Assembly (NCBI GenBank): GCA_022747635.1
Contig: JAKTNV010000024.1
Location: 868,001 to 932,000, forward strand
Direction: 5' to 3'
Length of the DNA: 64,000 nucleotides
DNA from: Hetaerina americana
Taxonomy: Eukaryota; Arthropoda; Insecta; Odonata; Calopterygidae
Below the pieces are notes generated by a model. That model did not search any database. It was not told where the DNA came from and saw only the letters and a list, made by a program, of their open reading frames with translations. Of the stretch, positions 1-13,740 are shown one piece after another (the stretch's first letter is position 1; each line of letters opens with the position of its first letter). The position numbers and the translations under genes are program-made.

Positions 1-590
1 TGGGATTTTCGAAGGACGAAGAAGTTTTCGGACGAGCAAAAGACTTAAGAGAGGAAAAGTTCCGAAAGAAATCAAGGGTACGAAAATTGTTTGCTCAGCA
101 AGGAAAAGGAGGAACGTTCTGTGCTGCCAAAGGATTTACTTCTTTCAACAGCCAATACGGACGAGTGGGCATTCATTGAGATTCTAAAGCGGGAAATAGT
201 GAAAGGGCAGCCGCAAAACAAGCAATAAGCTTCAGAGGTATTTTTAGTCACTAAACAAAAAGGTAATTGTGAAGAATGTACCCCTGCCCCCCAGAGCCGT
301 AGCGACTAGAAAACAATGGATATTCGTTCTACTTCTACTCGTAGCGAGCCAATGGCTCACCCTGAAAATATACATAAGGAAAAATCAACCTGGTTACGGT
401 TACTTAAAACCTGCAATCACAATTATGCTGTACTCATGAACAAAACAAGCAGTTGTAGGTGCGACAATAATATTTTCCCTTGGTTGACTAATAAAACAAC
501 AAAAAACAATTTACCTCATAGAAAAATTGATGATCTACCATAGTTAATCGTGACTATCCGAAAAAAATTAAACATAAACGTCGTCCGGAG
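1..590. other. Non-coding stretch, nothing recognised
   Basis: Mixed-composition sequence with one short open frame (316-543) that has no recognisable similarity. Confidence 0.5.
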
Positions 591-1389
591 ACCGCTAAAC
601 CATCGCAGCTAGACGTGAGGGAAATTCAAGTGGGTGGAGAGGGCATTTTAAAGTCATCGCGTTTAACGCTGGAGGGAAGCACGAGGAAATTATATGTAAG
701 ACGATGGAGCTCCCATTAATGAGGAGGAGAGAGAGAGTGGAGCCGATTGAGGATACGGAGAGGATTTGATTGGAAGGTAACCGTTCTTGCGAGAGAGAGA
801 GAAAAGCAGGGATGTAAGGAAAGGGAGAGTGTAGCTGAGAAAGAGACACATGTATATAGTACAACTATGTACAAGAGACGGGTGTGAAAAGTTTGCGGCG
901 CCGAGGAAGTGATTCGGAGGAGGTTGAAAAGAGGTGCGGGTGGTTTTTCCGAAGTAAAGGAACCGAATCAAGGAAAACGATTGGGTGCGATGTAACAAAA
1001 AGGATGATTCGGCAGGCTCGGCGCGTTCGGAGATTTGTAGGAAGGAAAATTGCAGGTAGTTGAGCTGACGAGGAGGTACCTTGGGGATTTAAAGGTAAGG
1101 AGAAGGACTCGAAGATAGAACATGGCCGGTTGGGGAGAGAGGAAATGAGGGAACGAGGTGATCTGTCCCGGACAATCGCTGCAAAAGAGAGGAAGGTGGG
1201 AGAACTTTCGGATGTCCCCGGTGTTAAAAAACTTTTATGAGTTGAGTGGAAGGTGGGGAGGGTGTCGACTGATAGCAATGCGGCTTTCTGGTGTTTCCTC
1301 CGTCAAATTCCGGACATGTGCGCGTACCAGGGGCACTTCAGTAGGACGTCATTCTCGATACGATACAAAAACTGGTCCAACTTTCCTTT

Positions 1390-1390
<1 letters not shown>
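590..1390. other. Purine-rich, CpG-containing block
   Basis: The plus strand is strongly G/A-rich (repeated GAGAG, GGAAGG, GGAGG), with many CpGs. Minus-strand open frames here are Ser/Leu/Pro-rich by composition and look like chance. A regulatory role is possible but unsupported. Confidence 0.5.
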
Positions 1391-2357
<967 letters not shown>

Positions 2358-2778
2358 TATATATATATATAGAGATATATATATAAAATATATATATATA
2401 TAATATATATTGATATATATATATAAATGTATGAATGTATATATATATATATGTATAAACATATAAATATTATATGTATAAACATTAGGATAATATGACA
2501 AAAAAACCTATTATTCGCCACCCAAAATTAAGTGCTTTTTATGAAATAGGAGAGATCAAGTATGATTTTTGTACTTTCCTTTGATTTCTTTCCATTTACT
2601 TGGTCAAAGGCATTTCATGAAATATGGAATAAATTTCAAAATTGATAAAACTGATTACACGATCGTTGTCCTTAGGTTTCGAGGAAACGATTACATAACC
2701 GAAACATTGAATCCAAAATTCTAAACAATACAATACTCTCGTTCGTGTGTGGGTGATAATAGGATGGAATTAGATATT

Positions 2779-2818
2779 GAAAGACTACAAGTGGTCTTTT
2801 GACCACTTGTAGTCTTTC
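2779..2818. repeat. Perfect 18-bp inverted repeat with 4-nt loop
   Basis: GAAAGACTACAAGTGGTC is followed by TTTT and then the exact reverse complement GACCACTTGTAGTCTTTC. The structure would form a strong hairpin in RNA or a cruciform in DNA. It resembles a factor-independent terminator in shape but sits in eukaryotic DNA next to a (CT)n tract; no gene is adjacent. Confidence 0.9.
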
Positions 2819-2819
2819 T

Positions 2820-2836
2820 GATCGCCTCGCCTCCTA

Positions 2837-2870
<34 letters not shown>

Positions 2871-3760
2871 CCTCCCGGCGTTCGAACCGGCCGAAGCAAC
2901 ATGGTCAATCAACAGGAATAACGATCGCCGAGAAGAGCCGAACAATCGAAAGTCGGAGCTGACATACCAAGCGATGAAGTGGGTGTACCCCTCCGAGTGG
3001 TTGATCCGGTACTGGGGAAGACGCGTGCCGGGGGACCTCAATCGTAAATGGAGAGTCTAAGGAAGGAGTGTGCAACCGGGCACGAGTGAAAAGAATGTGA
3101 GAGATAAAAGCTTCGTCAACTTCTTCGTGTGCTCGGATGTGCTTTTTCTTGAGGGAGCGAGAGGACTGGAGATAAAAGGCACTGCAATTGATAACGGGAA
3201 GAATAAAAGTAGTCGCGTGGAGGTGGTGACCGCGGAGGGGCTGATTTAAGTGGAGCTCCGGGAGTAGCGTGACTGGAACTGGTGAGGCGCCCGACCACCC
3301 GCGAAGGCAATCGCCTCTTTCAATCACTGACATCCGCGCGCACACCAACACAACAGAAACCCTCCCCGCATAATTGGGAGTGGTCGATACGTTTTCGGGA
3401 AGGGGAGGGCGGGCGAGCGGGACCACCCGAGGTGAGAAGAAAGCTTTTGTAAAGCGAGGCCACGTGATCTATAGTTAATTTCCCGAACGGCTATGTTGCT
3501 GTGAATCAAATGGAGGGTGAAAGAATGGAAGGAGATCGTGGGGACTTAAAAGAATGTGGTGGGAAGGGTTGAAGGCAGCCCGGGACAACTGAGAGAATCT
3601 CTCCCCGCGATCTCGCTCATTTCGTTCCCTATTCAATGAAAAGAATGAACCCATGGGTAGACCGCGGATCTCTTGGTAAAAATCACATTTTTTTCCTGAG
3701 CGGACACCCGTGCACGATATTACGTATCTAAACGTCTTTGCATAAATAATCGCCAATCCG
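2820..3760. other. (CT)n tract followed by purine-rich CpG block
   Basis: A (TC)n run at 2,836-2,870, then G/A-rich sequence with CpGs to about 3,700. The 173-codon minus-strand frame (3,426-2,905) shows only composition-driven residues and no domain. Confidence 0.5.
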
Positions 3761-6160
3761 CGTATATTATCATGCTTAAAATATCCATTTCGAGGTTAAT
3801 ACCAATTTTTCTCTCACAGGCGTTCTTATACACAAGGTGGATCACTGCTACGTGGAAGTTTCTCCAACATGCCCCATCTGTTCCAGTATAAGATATAAAT
3901 ATCTCTTTTCTATGGCTTGAACAGAGTAGAATAACGACGGAAAAAGTAATTTTTTTTAAATATCAAAATAATGGCTTCCTTTTGGCGTATAGCCTGTCCC
4001 AATATATTTATATTTATAAATGTGATATTGTGATCAATTGGAGTGATGAATAAAATCACTATAGAAATTATCATGCTGCTCAATACTGACACAAAAAAAT
4101 TAGAATATCCAAATGAAGTTAGAGAAAAAGTGTTAGCTGGTGGCTAGAAAATATTCAACTAAAACGCTCAAAACTATAAATTAAAAACTTAGAATCACTG
4201 GGAGCAGCAATAGAATATCCACTCATGTTAATTTTATGCATATTTTTAAAACCTCGAAATTGAAATTTGGCACTATCCAGTTTTATGTATTGCATTTCTG
4301 ATTATTTTGATAAAAAAAACATTTACCATCACTTATGGAAAATTACCTCTATAAATACGTTGCAATTCAATATTTTCATATTATTTTAAAACAAATACAA
4401 TTCCCTTCGGCTGATAGCTATAAAGCGTGCTCGAGTATCGACGATTCTTTGGGAATTAAGTTAATATTTCACTGAAGTAATGTTTTCAGCGTACTCCATT
4501 TTAGGAAGTTGATTTCATAGTCTTTTTTAAATTTTATTAAACCTAATTAAGGCATTTAACAGCGCCTATTTCATTTGCTTCAAACCATATAGTTTAGGAA
4601 CCGGGTTTCATTGTGAGTCAGTCACCTGGAGCACTTTTCATTCACGCGGTCGGTCGCAAACGAGCGGCCATTCATACCGTCTATCGATCACGAATGATCG
4701 TTCATTATTCACCAATGACGGAAATAACTATTACGTCGACCCAAGCACCGGAATGAATACCTCTTTTCACCGCTTAACGACTTTCCCGTCGCAAATGTTG
4801 AAGGGTAGCTCGAATAGTCGCTCGTTTGGTACGATACTTCGTAAGTGAAGGCCTAACGAATAGCTGGTTCACTATCATGGCTAGGAATAGGCCACCATTC
4901 AATACATAAAGTCAAATTGTAATCAGTACTATATGGCTAGAGACAATGTAGGCTTCAGGGATGAAGCACTCAGGTTAACATGCAAGTAAAAGAATGAAAT
5001 TACTAGAAGAGGGCTAATATCGGAGAAAAATGCTCCAAGGAGACGATATGAAAATACTAATAAATAGAATACGTAATAACGTGTAAAATAATTGTTGAAT
5101 CAGATTAAAAGCTTGAGGACTGTAAGGTACCTATTTATGGGCGAATATTTTGATGAAAAGTTGGATAGGACCAACGATGTGCCTCATATTACGGACTTTG
5201 TGTACCCCTACCCACTTTAATAGTAACTTTTATAATAGTGTCGATAAGAAAAACGGCATATAAGTATTGACAGCCGATTTATAAAATAGAAGGGTAAGAT
5301 TTAATTGAAGAATTTCAGGTAAAGTGCGTTTTCAGCAGTTAAAAAATGGGATCGATGGTCGCCGAGACGTCTTATGTTTAATAATAATAATAATAATAAT
5401 AATTGGGCCCGTTCGAGCAGGATCGGGCAATTTATTGTTACAATTTGTTTTTTGGGGTGCCTTATGTTTAAACCCCCAATACAATTTCGTAAATTTTACA
5501 AAATACAAAATATGAGTTACATGCCATTCCTTTCCGTTACTCTCCCCGTTCTTACTTTATCTTTTGTTAATAAATCTTTCCAATATTTTCCTAATCGGTT
5601 CCTCATGTATTTTCCTCATCGGTCTTATGTTTGGTGGGACAAGTTCTCTCCAGGTTCTACACCCATACAAATATCGCACATTTTATCCCATATTAACGAT
5701 TTAAATGTCTGTTAACTGCCAACATTTTATCCTGGTCTTTTCCCAAGAATGAATAAGCAAAATCGTATTTGCCTTCTCCCCAACTTCACCTCAGTGCCCC
5801 GGAGTTCGGAGTCAAATACCTCTTCCGCTGCATTTTACCACTCTCGCATTGCACAAGTGTTTATCTTTTGAGGCCTAAATAAATACAAAGATAGTGAGTG
5901 CAGAAATCATGCTTCATGGCTCGCGGGCATGTTGCCGTTTACTCGCAAATTCGGTAATTTTATGGACTCAGAGATCAACGATGGGTACCGTGTGCTTACG
6001 GGAAGCATGCGGGAAGCAAATTCTCGTCTTTCATTTCGTGTGGATATTTCTCTCGGCGGGGAGCGAGCAGAAAATCGGTCCATTTCACGGATTCGGCAAT
6101 TTCGCCGATCTAGCGTTACGACACGTGTTTCTGCGGAGCCAGGAAACGAGCGGAGAAAAA
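3760..6160. other. AT-rich non-coding stretch
   Basis: No gene or firm mobile element seen. 4,600-4,900 is less AT-rich and looks single-copy, with inverted CGATCACGAATGATCG-type sequence near 4,684-4,703. Confidence 0.45.
5379..5403 (+). repeat. (AAT)n microsatellite
   Basis: Eight or so AAT units just before GGGCCCGTTCGAGC. Minus-strand translation of 5,500-5,800 has a vaguely LINE-like LYGCRTW string, but not enough to call an element. Confidence 0.85.
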
Positions 6161-6860
6161 GTTACGGCGTTCAAGTAAGGACGGTAGGTAGGGGAGGGGG
6201 AGGCGGGTTGACACAAATTGCAAGGGGAGGGGGCGGGAAAGGAAATGAGTGGCGGCAAAGGGGCGAGGAGGGGGAAGGAAGGAAGCCGTCGTGCGGAAAA
6301 GAAGACGGGTTCCACGATTCTCGCCAGGAATGGGATGGAACCCAGATGCAGGCAGAAGAAAAGGGGTCCTGCGTGGAAGGGGTAGTAGATTGATACACGC
6401 CGGGAAAGGAAAAAAAACAATGAAATCCCCGATCGAATATTATTTCTAGACCTCAGGGGGAGCGAGCACTCTTCTTTCACTCCATTCTCTCTCCAGAGGA
6501 GGGGATGGAGCCAGAAGGAAGAGAAGGGGGAGATTCGAAGGGAAGGAAGAGCTTTGCCTGGAGGCGGGAGGGCTCTCGAAGGTCACGAGATGCCTACCCT
6601 TCGCCCTCTTCCGTTCGGTTTTAGCGCGAGTCGAATCCGAAAGGGATTCGTTTCTAGCGAATCCTGCTCGCCTTAAAGCACCCCCGGGCAACGTTCCCAT
6701 CCGAACGAAGAAATAGTGCTCGGGAGTTCTTTCTCGAATCCAAGGGCTCGGGCGCTCGTGAATGTCGTGGCGGAGGTTTCATCCGCTCGCACTCTCCTCA
6801 ATCGGAGCGGATTCAATGTGGGCAGGAAGTGGAGTTGAGGAGGAAAGAGCGATAATTACC
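6160..6860. other. Purine-rich, CpG-containing block
   Basis: GGGGAGGGGGAGG-type sequence on the plus strand switching to mixed GC-rich sequence near 6,600. Overlapping frames on both strands are typical of skewed composition and do not support a gene. Confidence 0.5.
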
Positions 6861-8340
6861 CTCTGCTTGAATTTCTAAGCTCACCCTCACATTGCCGTAA
6901 AAATATCGTCATTCGTTTTGAGTGTCGAATTCATAAAAAAACAAAATGCTTGATTACATTAATTTTCAATCAAGTGCGTGCCGTAAGATAATTAATATAA
7001 AGGAAGAAAAATCTTCTTGTGCAAAATACGGGAACTTGGCACGAAAATAAGTAAGTGCCGCTTGCGGGGCCACCACCGTGATTGTCCGTCTGGCAACTAA
7101 TTTCCTTTTTGACGCCACTCAGTCGCGCTTGATCTAACACCTAACTAAGCACGCTTTTTCCTGTTGATACACAAATTTCCTTAGACTCATTAAAATGCGT
7201 ACTAAACGGGAAGGAATTAAATCTTATGAAAAGATTCATTCAGGTGTTCCCCTCCTTTGACGATGAATCTTGAATCCATCCATGGTGTGGGGCCCACCGT
7301 CGTGAGTGGTGGTTGGGAAGGGGAGTGGAAGAGTGAGCGAATGTTAAGTTGTGCGGTGGCGTCGGATTGTGAAATCCCACGAGTGCGGGGGCTCCTTTAA
7401 AGAAACGCGGAAACACTCGGGGCGCGAGACGAGGCGGGGAGGATTTGTAAAGCCCCGCCTCGGGAGGTGCACGAGGCCACGACGCGGAAAGGGGTTAATC
7501 GGTCGTGGGAGTGGAATCAGTACGAATGAGGAAAATAAGCTCACAGGGAAGAGGAGTATTTATAAAACATATTTTTTTAGAGCTTTGCTTTTGAAGCTCT
7601 TTGCTTCATAAAATCCAACTGCATTCAAACCATTGCCGTCTTACGCAAATAACTTGGAAGTATGCATAATCGGATAAAAATAAAATATTTTTCCACGTCA
7701 AAAAAAATTTACTCTTTCCTTCCCTTTGAACGAGGTTTTTCCAATATCACACAAAAGGGGACCGAAAGTGACCCAAATCGAATTCAATCGTATTGGTTCA
7801 TATCACCTTCATATATATCCAGCTCACTAACCTGTGAGTTATTACTTCATTAAGGCCTGACGAACGAACTAAACGCAGACTAGAAATTGAGCAATTTTCT
7901 CCTAAAAAGAAAACCGCAGGGCTATGGGAATGTTATTTAATAAAGGAAATGATGTGAACTTAGGAATGAGGACTCTACCGGGTGGATGCCGGAAATATTG
8001 ACTAAAAATTATAACAAGAAGCATGATTTCCCAAAATTAAATTAAAATCTCCCTCTGCGGAGTAGGATTAAATTCAATTGGCAAGTTCCATTAGAAAATA
8101 AATTTTCACGTCACTCAATTCGGGCGACAAATATTAAAAAATGAGCTATTACGCGCTGACAAAAGCCCACCACAAAGGCTCCAAAGTGATGAGCAAAAAC
8201 CAATCCATCGACAGACATTCCCAATTCAGTTTCGTTGACGTCATGATTAAAAAAATAAACTTTGAATTAACTTCGTTAAACCGTCGATGGGGAGAGGAAA
8301 GGTATATCGCGACGATGGTTGAAACAACCCTGGAATAAAA
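6860..8340. other. AT-rich non-coding stretch with a small GC-rich block at 7,320-7,550
   Basis: 7,320-7,550 has many CpGs (GCGGTGGCGTCGG, GGCGCGAGACGAGGCGGGG) in an AT-rich background. No coding similarity in either part. Confidence 0.45.
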
Positions 8341-9300
8341 CAAGGATCGAAGGGAGTGGGAGAGAGTTATTGAGGGAAGAATCTAGTTTGGAAACGGGGG
8401 AAGCGGAAGAAAAAAAATATTGAAGACGCAGTGGAGTCTGACGGAAATAAAAGCCCCTGCCTGTCTGTCTCTTCGAAACTCCCTCTTTTCATTTCTTTCC
8501 AACGGGAAAGCTAACCAGTATGCGGCGAAGGAAAAGCGCGGCCATCGCTTAATTCAATCGCCATCCCAGAGAGCGCACCACGGCAACCACCCGCCAAGTT
8601 TATCAAGCCCTCCCTCCGCCCTCGAGAAAAAACTGCTCCGAGAACGGGTGAGTAATTAGAGACGGAGGGAAGGAAAAAGCCGGAGGAAGGAGGGTGGGTT
8701 GGGGGAGAAGGGAGGGTGGTGTCGGTTTATGGAAGGGGTTATTGGCGGCTCGCTTAAGGGGGGTAAAAAAGGCGCCGCTCCCCGGGACGACGCAATATTA
8801 CGGTCGTTCCCGGGAAGAGAGATTGAGGGGCGGGAGGATTTGGAGTGGAGTGATGGCGGCCCCAAGGAAGAGTGGCGAGGGAGGCGAAGAAATGGCGAAG
8901 AGGTGCTCTTCTCAGACGCGGGAGGAGGGGATGGGGTAGACGGGTGTTAGGTTGCGAAGAGGAGAGAGAGAGAAATGAGAGTGAGCCGAGGGAGTGAGGG
9001 GTAGGAGGAGTGGGCGGTGGTTTCTGACAAAGGGCCGCTCTTGAGATAAGGAAAACGAGTGCGCGTGGTGATGAGAGAATGGGGCGAAAAGATTTCTCGG
9101 GACGCGAGGACGGGGGGGGGGGGGGGCATGTGTAAAATGGAAAGGGAATGGATTCAGGTTCGAAGGACGAGGAAAGATGAAGATGGTCGGAGGAGCAGCA
9201 GAAGGGACAAGGGGGAATATAAGAGAAGCTAGGGAGAGGAAAATATTAATTTCTGCACATGCTGGGGTGCCATCATATGATTGACTGTTTTGTTCTACCG
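8340..9300. other. Purine-rich CpG block with a 15-G run
   Basis: Long G/A-rich plus strand with a run of 15 G at 9,112-9,126. The frames on both strands here are short and compositionally driven. G-runs could form quadruplexes. Confidence 0.5.
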
Positions 9301-9539
9301 TCATTTTCTTCTCTTTGCTGTCAGATACTCAGGTAAACTAATCATTAAGTTATATATCAGAAATTATATCAGTTATAGGCAACTTGTTTCGCAAAGAGGA
9401 AAACGTGGCTAGTTGAAGGTCATTTACTTCAAATCTTTCAAACAACCAATTAAATATCATTTTCAATTAAATGAAATGGAATTTTGATCGATATTCATGT
9501 TTCGCCGCTGTATTATTCATTATACACTTCTTAATACAA

Positions 9540-10280
9540 ACTCTCTGTGGACCCTCCAGGAAGAGGGGTTTTCTGCGACGAATCTCTTTCAAGTCGTCAT
9601 CACTGGTCATCAATCAGTGCCTTGTACTACCATGATGCGTTCAAAACAGCTTCCCATACATCTCTTATCGAATGATTGCTCCATGTGTATAAATTATCTC
9701 TTCTCTTTAGCGTCTGTCATCACTTGCTCCGGGCTCCAGGGTCTTTCTCTTAAGTACTTTCAATTCACTTTTCCGTCGAAGACTCTCTTTAACAGACCAT
9801 TCTTTCACAATATGTGCTCAATAAGATTGTTCCTTAATCTTGGCAGAGTTATCGCTTGACTGATTTGTTCCTCTACTCCTCTTAGGACTTCTTCGTTATT
9901 TATTTGATCCATCCATTTGATCACCATATTTTGCCTCTATCCCCACACCTCCAGTCTTCTCTTTTCTCCTGATTTTATTATACCTGCATCACTAATGTAT
10001 AGAGGCATGCCCTAAGCATATGATTTATTTAAGTGCCTTATTAATTCCAGATGTGTGTTCCTAGCTATTAGTACTTCCTGCTCCGATTAGAGTGGCTTTT
10101 TTTGTCAGTTCCATTCTGCTAATTATTTTCTTCTTACTTCTCCCATCGTTGCCGATTCTACTTTCCCTAAAAGAGCTTTCCACATCAGTTTTTCTCCTGT
10201 TGTCACTGACGAATCTCTCTTGATTGTTTAAAAAAATTAACCTCTCACGGAAGTACCTTAACTTTGCAGCCATTTGAAGG
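9540..10280 (-). mobile_element. Decayed LINE C-terminal region
   Basis: On the minus strand, 10,190-10,090 gives GNDGRSKKKIISRMELTKKA, and further on KWMDQINNEEVLRG, then LRNNLIEHIL and NGLLKRVFDGK. This order matches the post-RT region of arthropod LINEs (DGR..EI.SRI..AK.AF; KWTD...NEEVLRR; R...IGHILRH.GLL). There are many stops and frameshifts. It differs from the copy at 10.7 kb, so it may be another subfamily. Confidence 0.7.
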
Positions 10281-10689
10281 GAAATTCAAATGTACAGTAC
10301 ACAGTTCAAGGTCCGATTTGTGTCATAAATATTTTATTTAACTGTGACACGAAAACAGCCACTGTTCCACTGCAGGTAATGTAGATAGGTGACAACGTGT
10401 ACGAAAATTCTCAAAGGACTGAGTTATCCTGCTAAGCGGCTCGTATAATGGCTAATTTAAGTAAAATAAATTGATAAAATAGTGATAAATAAATAGGAGA
10501 TCTGTTTCATTTACGTGTATAGGTTTAAATAATAGAAGCGGTGGCTCAGGAAAGTGACTAATCGTGGAAATCAAGTAAATGGATGAAGATTGAATGGAGT
10601 TCCATGAGGAACTCAGAAACTGGTGAAATATAATAACAAGAGCATACTATAATAAATAAGGAGGAAATTGATTGAGGGGACGTTGGCTA

Positions 10690-11200
10690 AGGATGTCAAG
10701 AAAAGTCGTTAAAACTTTGAATTCAAGCGTGGTTTTGTGCGGCGCGGAAACATAGTCGTTGAAGCAAGACGATCGGGGTAGACTGGAGGCTTTTGAAATA
10801 ACGGCGTGGAGAAGGATGGAGAAGGTGAAGTGAACGGAAAGGAAAACAAACGAGAAAGTGTTAGGCATGGTGGGAAAGGAGAGGGGATTGTTGGAAGAAA
10901 TCCAAAGGAGGCAAGAAAGATGGATGCGGAGCGTTTTGATTGGCTATGAGATGTTTAAGACTGTGATAAAGGGGACAACGCTAGGCAAACGAGGAATGAG
11001 TAGGCAAAGAATAGGCTTGTTGGATGCTATAAAAACATGAAGGAGGCATGCAGAACTGAAGAAGTTTATTGTATTTTCGGATATCAGGCTGTGTTTTGTT
11101 AGAAGACGCAAGGAAATGCATCATTGTAGTCCATCTGGCTCCACATCCAAAACGTACTTTAACTGGTAGAATACCAATGATAATAATAACCGTAATTAAA
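10690..11200 (+). mobile_element. LINE 3' end (C-terminus of reverse-transcriptase ORF plus tail)
   Basis: Plus-strand translation gives VKTLNSSVVLCGAET, then RLEAFEITAWRRMEKVKWTE, then EKVLGMVGKERGLLEEIQRR. This is the conserved C-terminal segment found after the RT domain in RTE/R1-like arthropod LINEs (consensus near LYGAETW, RLEAFEMW.WRRM, EVL..VGEER.L). The frame is broken by stops. The tail around 11,130-11,190 (CCAAAACGTACTTTAACTGG, then ATAATAATAA) is shared with minus-strand copies at 51.7 and 60.9 kb, defining the family's 3' end. Confidence 0.85.
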
Positions 11201-12227
11201 TAAAGTTCAACACCACATTGCCATACATATATACCATGCATATTTAAATACAATTTTGCTGTCAGACTTAGAGTTTCTGATTGACTCGTCCAAAAGAGAT
11301 GTTCTCGGATTCTGAACAGTCCATATTTAGCCAATTATTCTGCTGGTGGCTTTGTATCCTGAAAAAAAAGAACTTGGGGGAAGGATGAAATGGCGCGGAC
11401 TCGAATAAATAAAAGTGTAGGAACTGGTGTGACTGGGGTTGGAAGAAATAAGAGCGAGAGGCAATGTCTATATCAAAATTGACATAGAGCCTCAATGGTA
11501 TTTTTGTATTCCCACATTTCAAGGAAAATTTTAAGAAGACGAGGTAAATGCAGATAAAGTTTTAAAAGTACGGTCCCAACTGACAAACCGACTTCACAGA
11601 AGGTAAATTAAAGTCACCACTTTTAATTAAAGTTCTGGAGTTTCTTGTCTTTCCGCGACAAAAGGCCTTATTTTCCTGTTTTTACCATGCATTGTATCCA
11701 GAAAAAAACTCATTTTTTTGGGTCTGAGAACCTATCACCCTCGACTTTCCTTTGTTATCTCATCTCCGGTTTAATTCAGGTTCCGGATAATTCACGCTCG
11801 CTTTAGCTTACAAGACTCATTTCTTAAAACATTAATCAAGATGATGGCTGTTTTTATGCTTTTCGGATTTATCACCTCGGTACACCAAGGGATTAAAGTT
11901 TATTTTAATATTGTTTATCATTATTTTTATACATTATTATTATTTGACCCTTGTTGGCAGTGTTAAGAAGCAAAATTGGGAGTTTTGATAATTGTTTAAG
12001 TATATTAATGAAAATCTAATTGAACAAAGTTAGTGTTCATGTATCCTGCTAATTCGACATTTATTTCAATCAATTCCTACAAAATGCTTCTCTAAGCCCT
12101 CTCAGAACATATTCTCGTTAGTATGCAAAATATGGTTTTATAAGACTCGAGAGAAGAGGTAAGAGACTTTCCGTTTGATGATAAAATTACTTGAAGAATA
12201 AACTTGGCACTCTCAAAAAACACATTC

Positions 12228-12230
<3 letters not shown>
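11200..12230. other. AT-rich non-coding stretch
   Basis: After the LINE tail nothing is recognised up to the (TA)n tract. Confidence 0.45.
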
Positions 12231-12307
<77 letters not shown>

Positions 12308-12332
12308 ACATATATATATATATATATATGTG

Positions 12333-12370
<38 letters not shown>

Positions 12371-12371
12371 C
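12231..12371. repeat. (TA)n microsatellite
   Basis: Nearly pure TA repeats with short interruptions (CTACA, TGTGTATATATACA). Reading frames through it give only Ile-Tyr repeats and are not genes. Confidence 0.95.
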
Positions 12372-12382
12372 ATTGTGTTCGT

Positions 12383-12442
12383 CCTTTATGTGTGTTCCTA
12401 TTCCTTTTCCTTATATCTGTTTCTGTATATATGAGTATTTAT
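12383..12442. repeat. Single-arm copy of the foldback element at 39.9 kb
   Basis: TTTATGTGTGTTCCTATTCC and TTTTCCTTATATCTGTTTCT match the arms at 39,870-39,905 and 39,966-40,003. The unit sits between two long (TA)n tracts, so it may be the remnant of an element whose ends were overrun by microsatellite expansion. Confidence 0.5.
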
Positions 12443-12475
12443 TCGCCGTTTGGCGGGATTTCGTGTTTGAATGTG

Positions 12476-12620
<145 letters not shown>

Positions 12621-12639
12621 GTATTATGATTGTACAAGC

Positions 12640-13740
12640 CTGCGCACTGAACATTGAAATTTCATCATAGTGTATTTTACCCTGGAGAAACCGTCCGGTA
12701 CTCTCTGGGTTTTAAATTAAATATGCTTTGAATGTTTTTCGCCTATAAAGCAACATTACCTAATGTTTAACTCTTTACTGTTATTCTCACGACACTGCCT
12801 ATAGAATCAGCGTGCTTACATAGCTACTCTCGAACTGACCGATCATTGATCAGACTGTATTTCAACACCTCTTCGTCAACGACGGCCGGGTTTTATTGCT
12901 GACATCAGAATCTTTTACGGTGACGTTGTGAGATAAAGGTCTTAGAATATATCCCTTATGGAAAATTCTTGACTAAAATAAGATTTTCAGAGCCAAGTCC
13001 GCTTTCCAACATTTTATTGACGGCAAGATTACGGGGGATTTAAAGGTTTGAGAGATGAGAAGTGGAGAAGTTCGTGAGACTAAGGGCTAAGAAGGTTTCA
13101 GCTTGAAGGACGAGGGAGGGAAAATATATCAAAAACCCAATTTAATGGAGATAACTATTGTTAATGAAGCTCTCATTGAAACTGTTCATGACTTAGGAAA
13201 GATATTTGAAAAAAGGTAATAAGAATGTAGAAATCGAAGAATAGTTATAATACAGGCCCAAGCAAATAATTTTAAATGAAAAGGGTACTAATTTTTAAGA
13301 AAATTGAGAACTGCAAGGTAAAATATCGTGATTCTTCATTGCTAATGGTGCCGTCTTAATGCTGATGTCAACTTTAAAACCCCTTGAGGATTCATCGATA
13401 ACCTTTTTCATGCCGAATTAAACGGGCACTCAAAGTGGTACGACCTTGGTTAAAGGTGACTAAGTTGAAAGCGCATGTTTTTCCATAGTTTGCTAATTGT
13501 TTCTTTAAAATACCAAGGTGGCGACACGTGACAATGAGAGTCTAAGGAAGATAAAGGTAAATAGGTTCAAGAACTAGCATCAGTTAATAAAAATATTACA
13601 GATTATATCGTTACATTTTTATATCAAAAATAAGAAATGTTCTCTTTTAAATCTCTTATATTTTTAATGTAGCGCGAAATAGTAAGTGACATGAGTCAGG
13701 TACTAAAAAAAACAGCAAAATTAAAACTCGAGGAGCTGAT
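12640..13740. other. AT-rich non-coding stretch
   Basis: No coding similarity or clear repeats seen. Confidence 0.45.

Noticed and set aside
2779..2818. Bacterial-type intrinsic terminator
   Set aside because: A hairpin is present, but the context is eukaryotic, no gene ends here, and the T-run is in the loop rather than after the stem.
5500..5830. LINE fragment on the minus strand
   Set aside because: Only one short LYGCRTW-like string is seen; the surrounding translation does not follow the LINE order found in the accepted copies.
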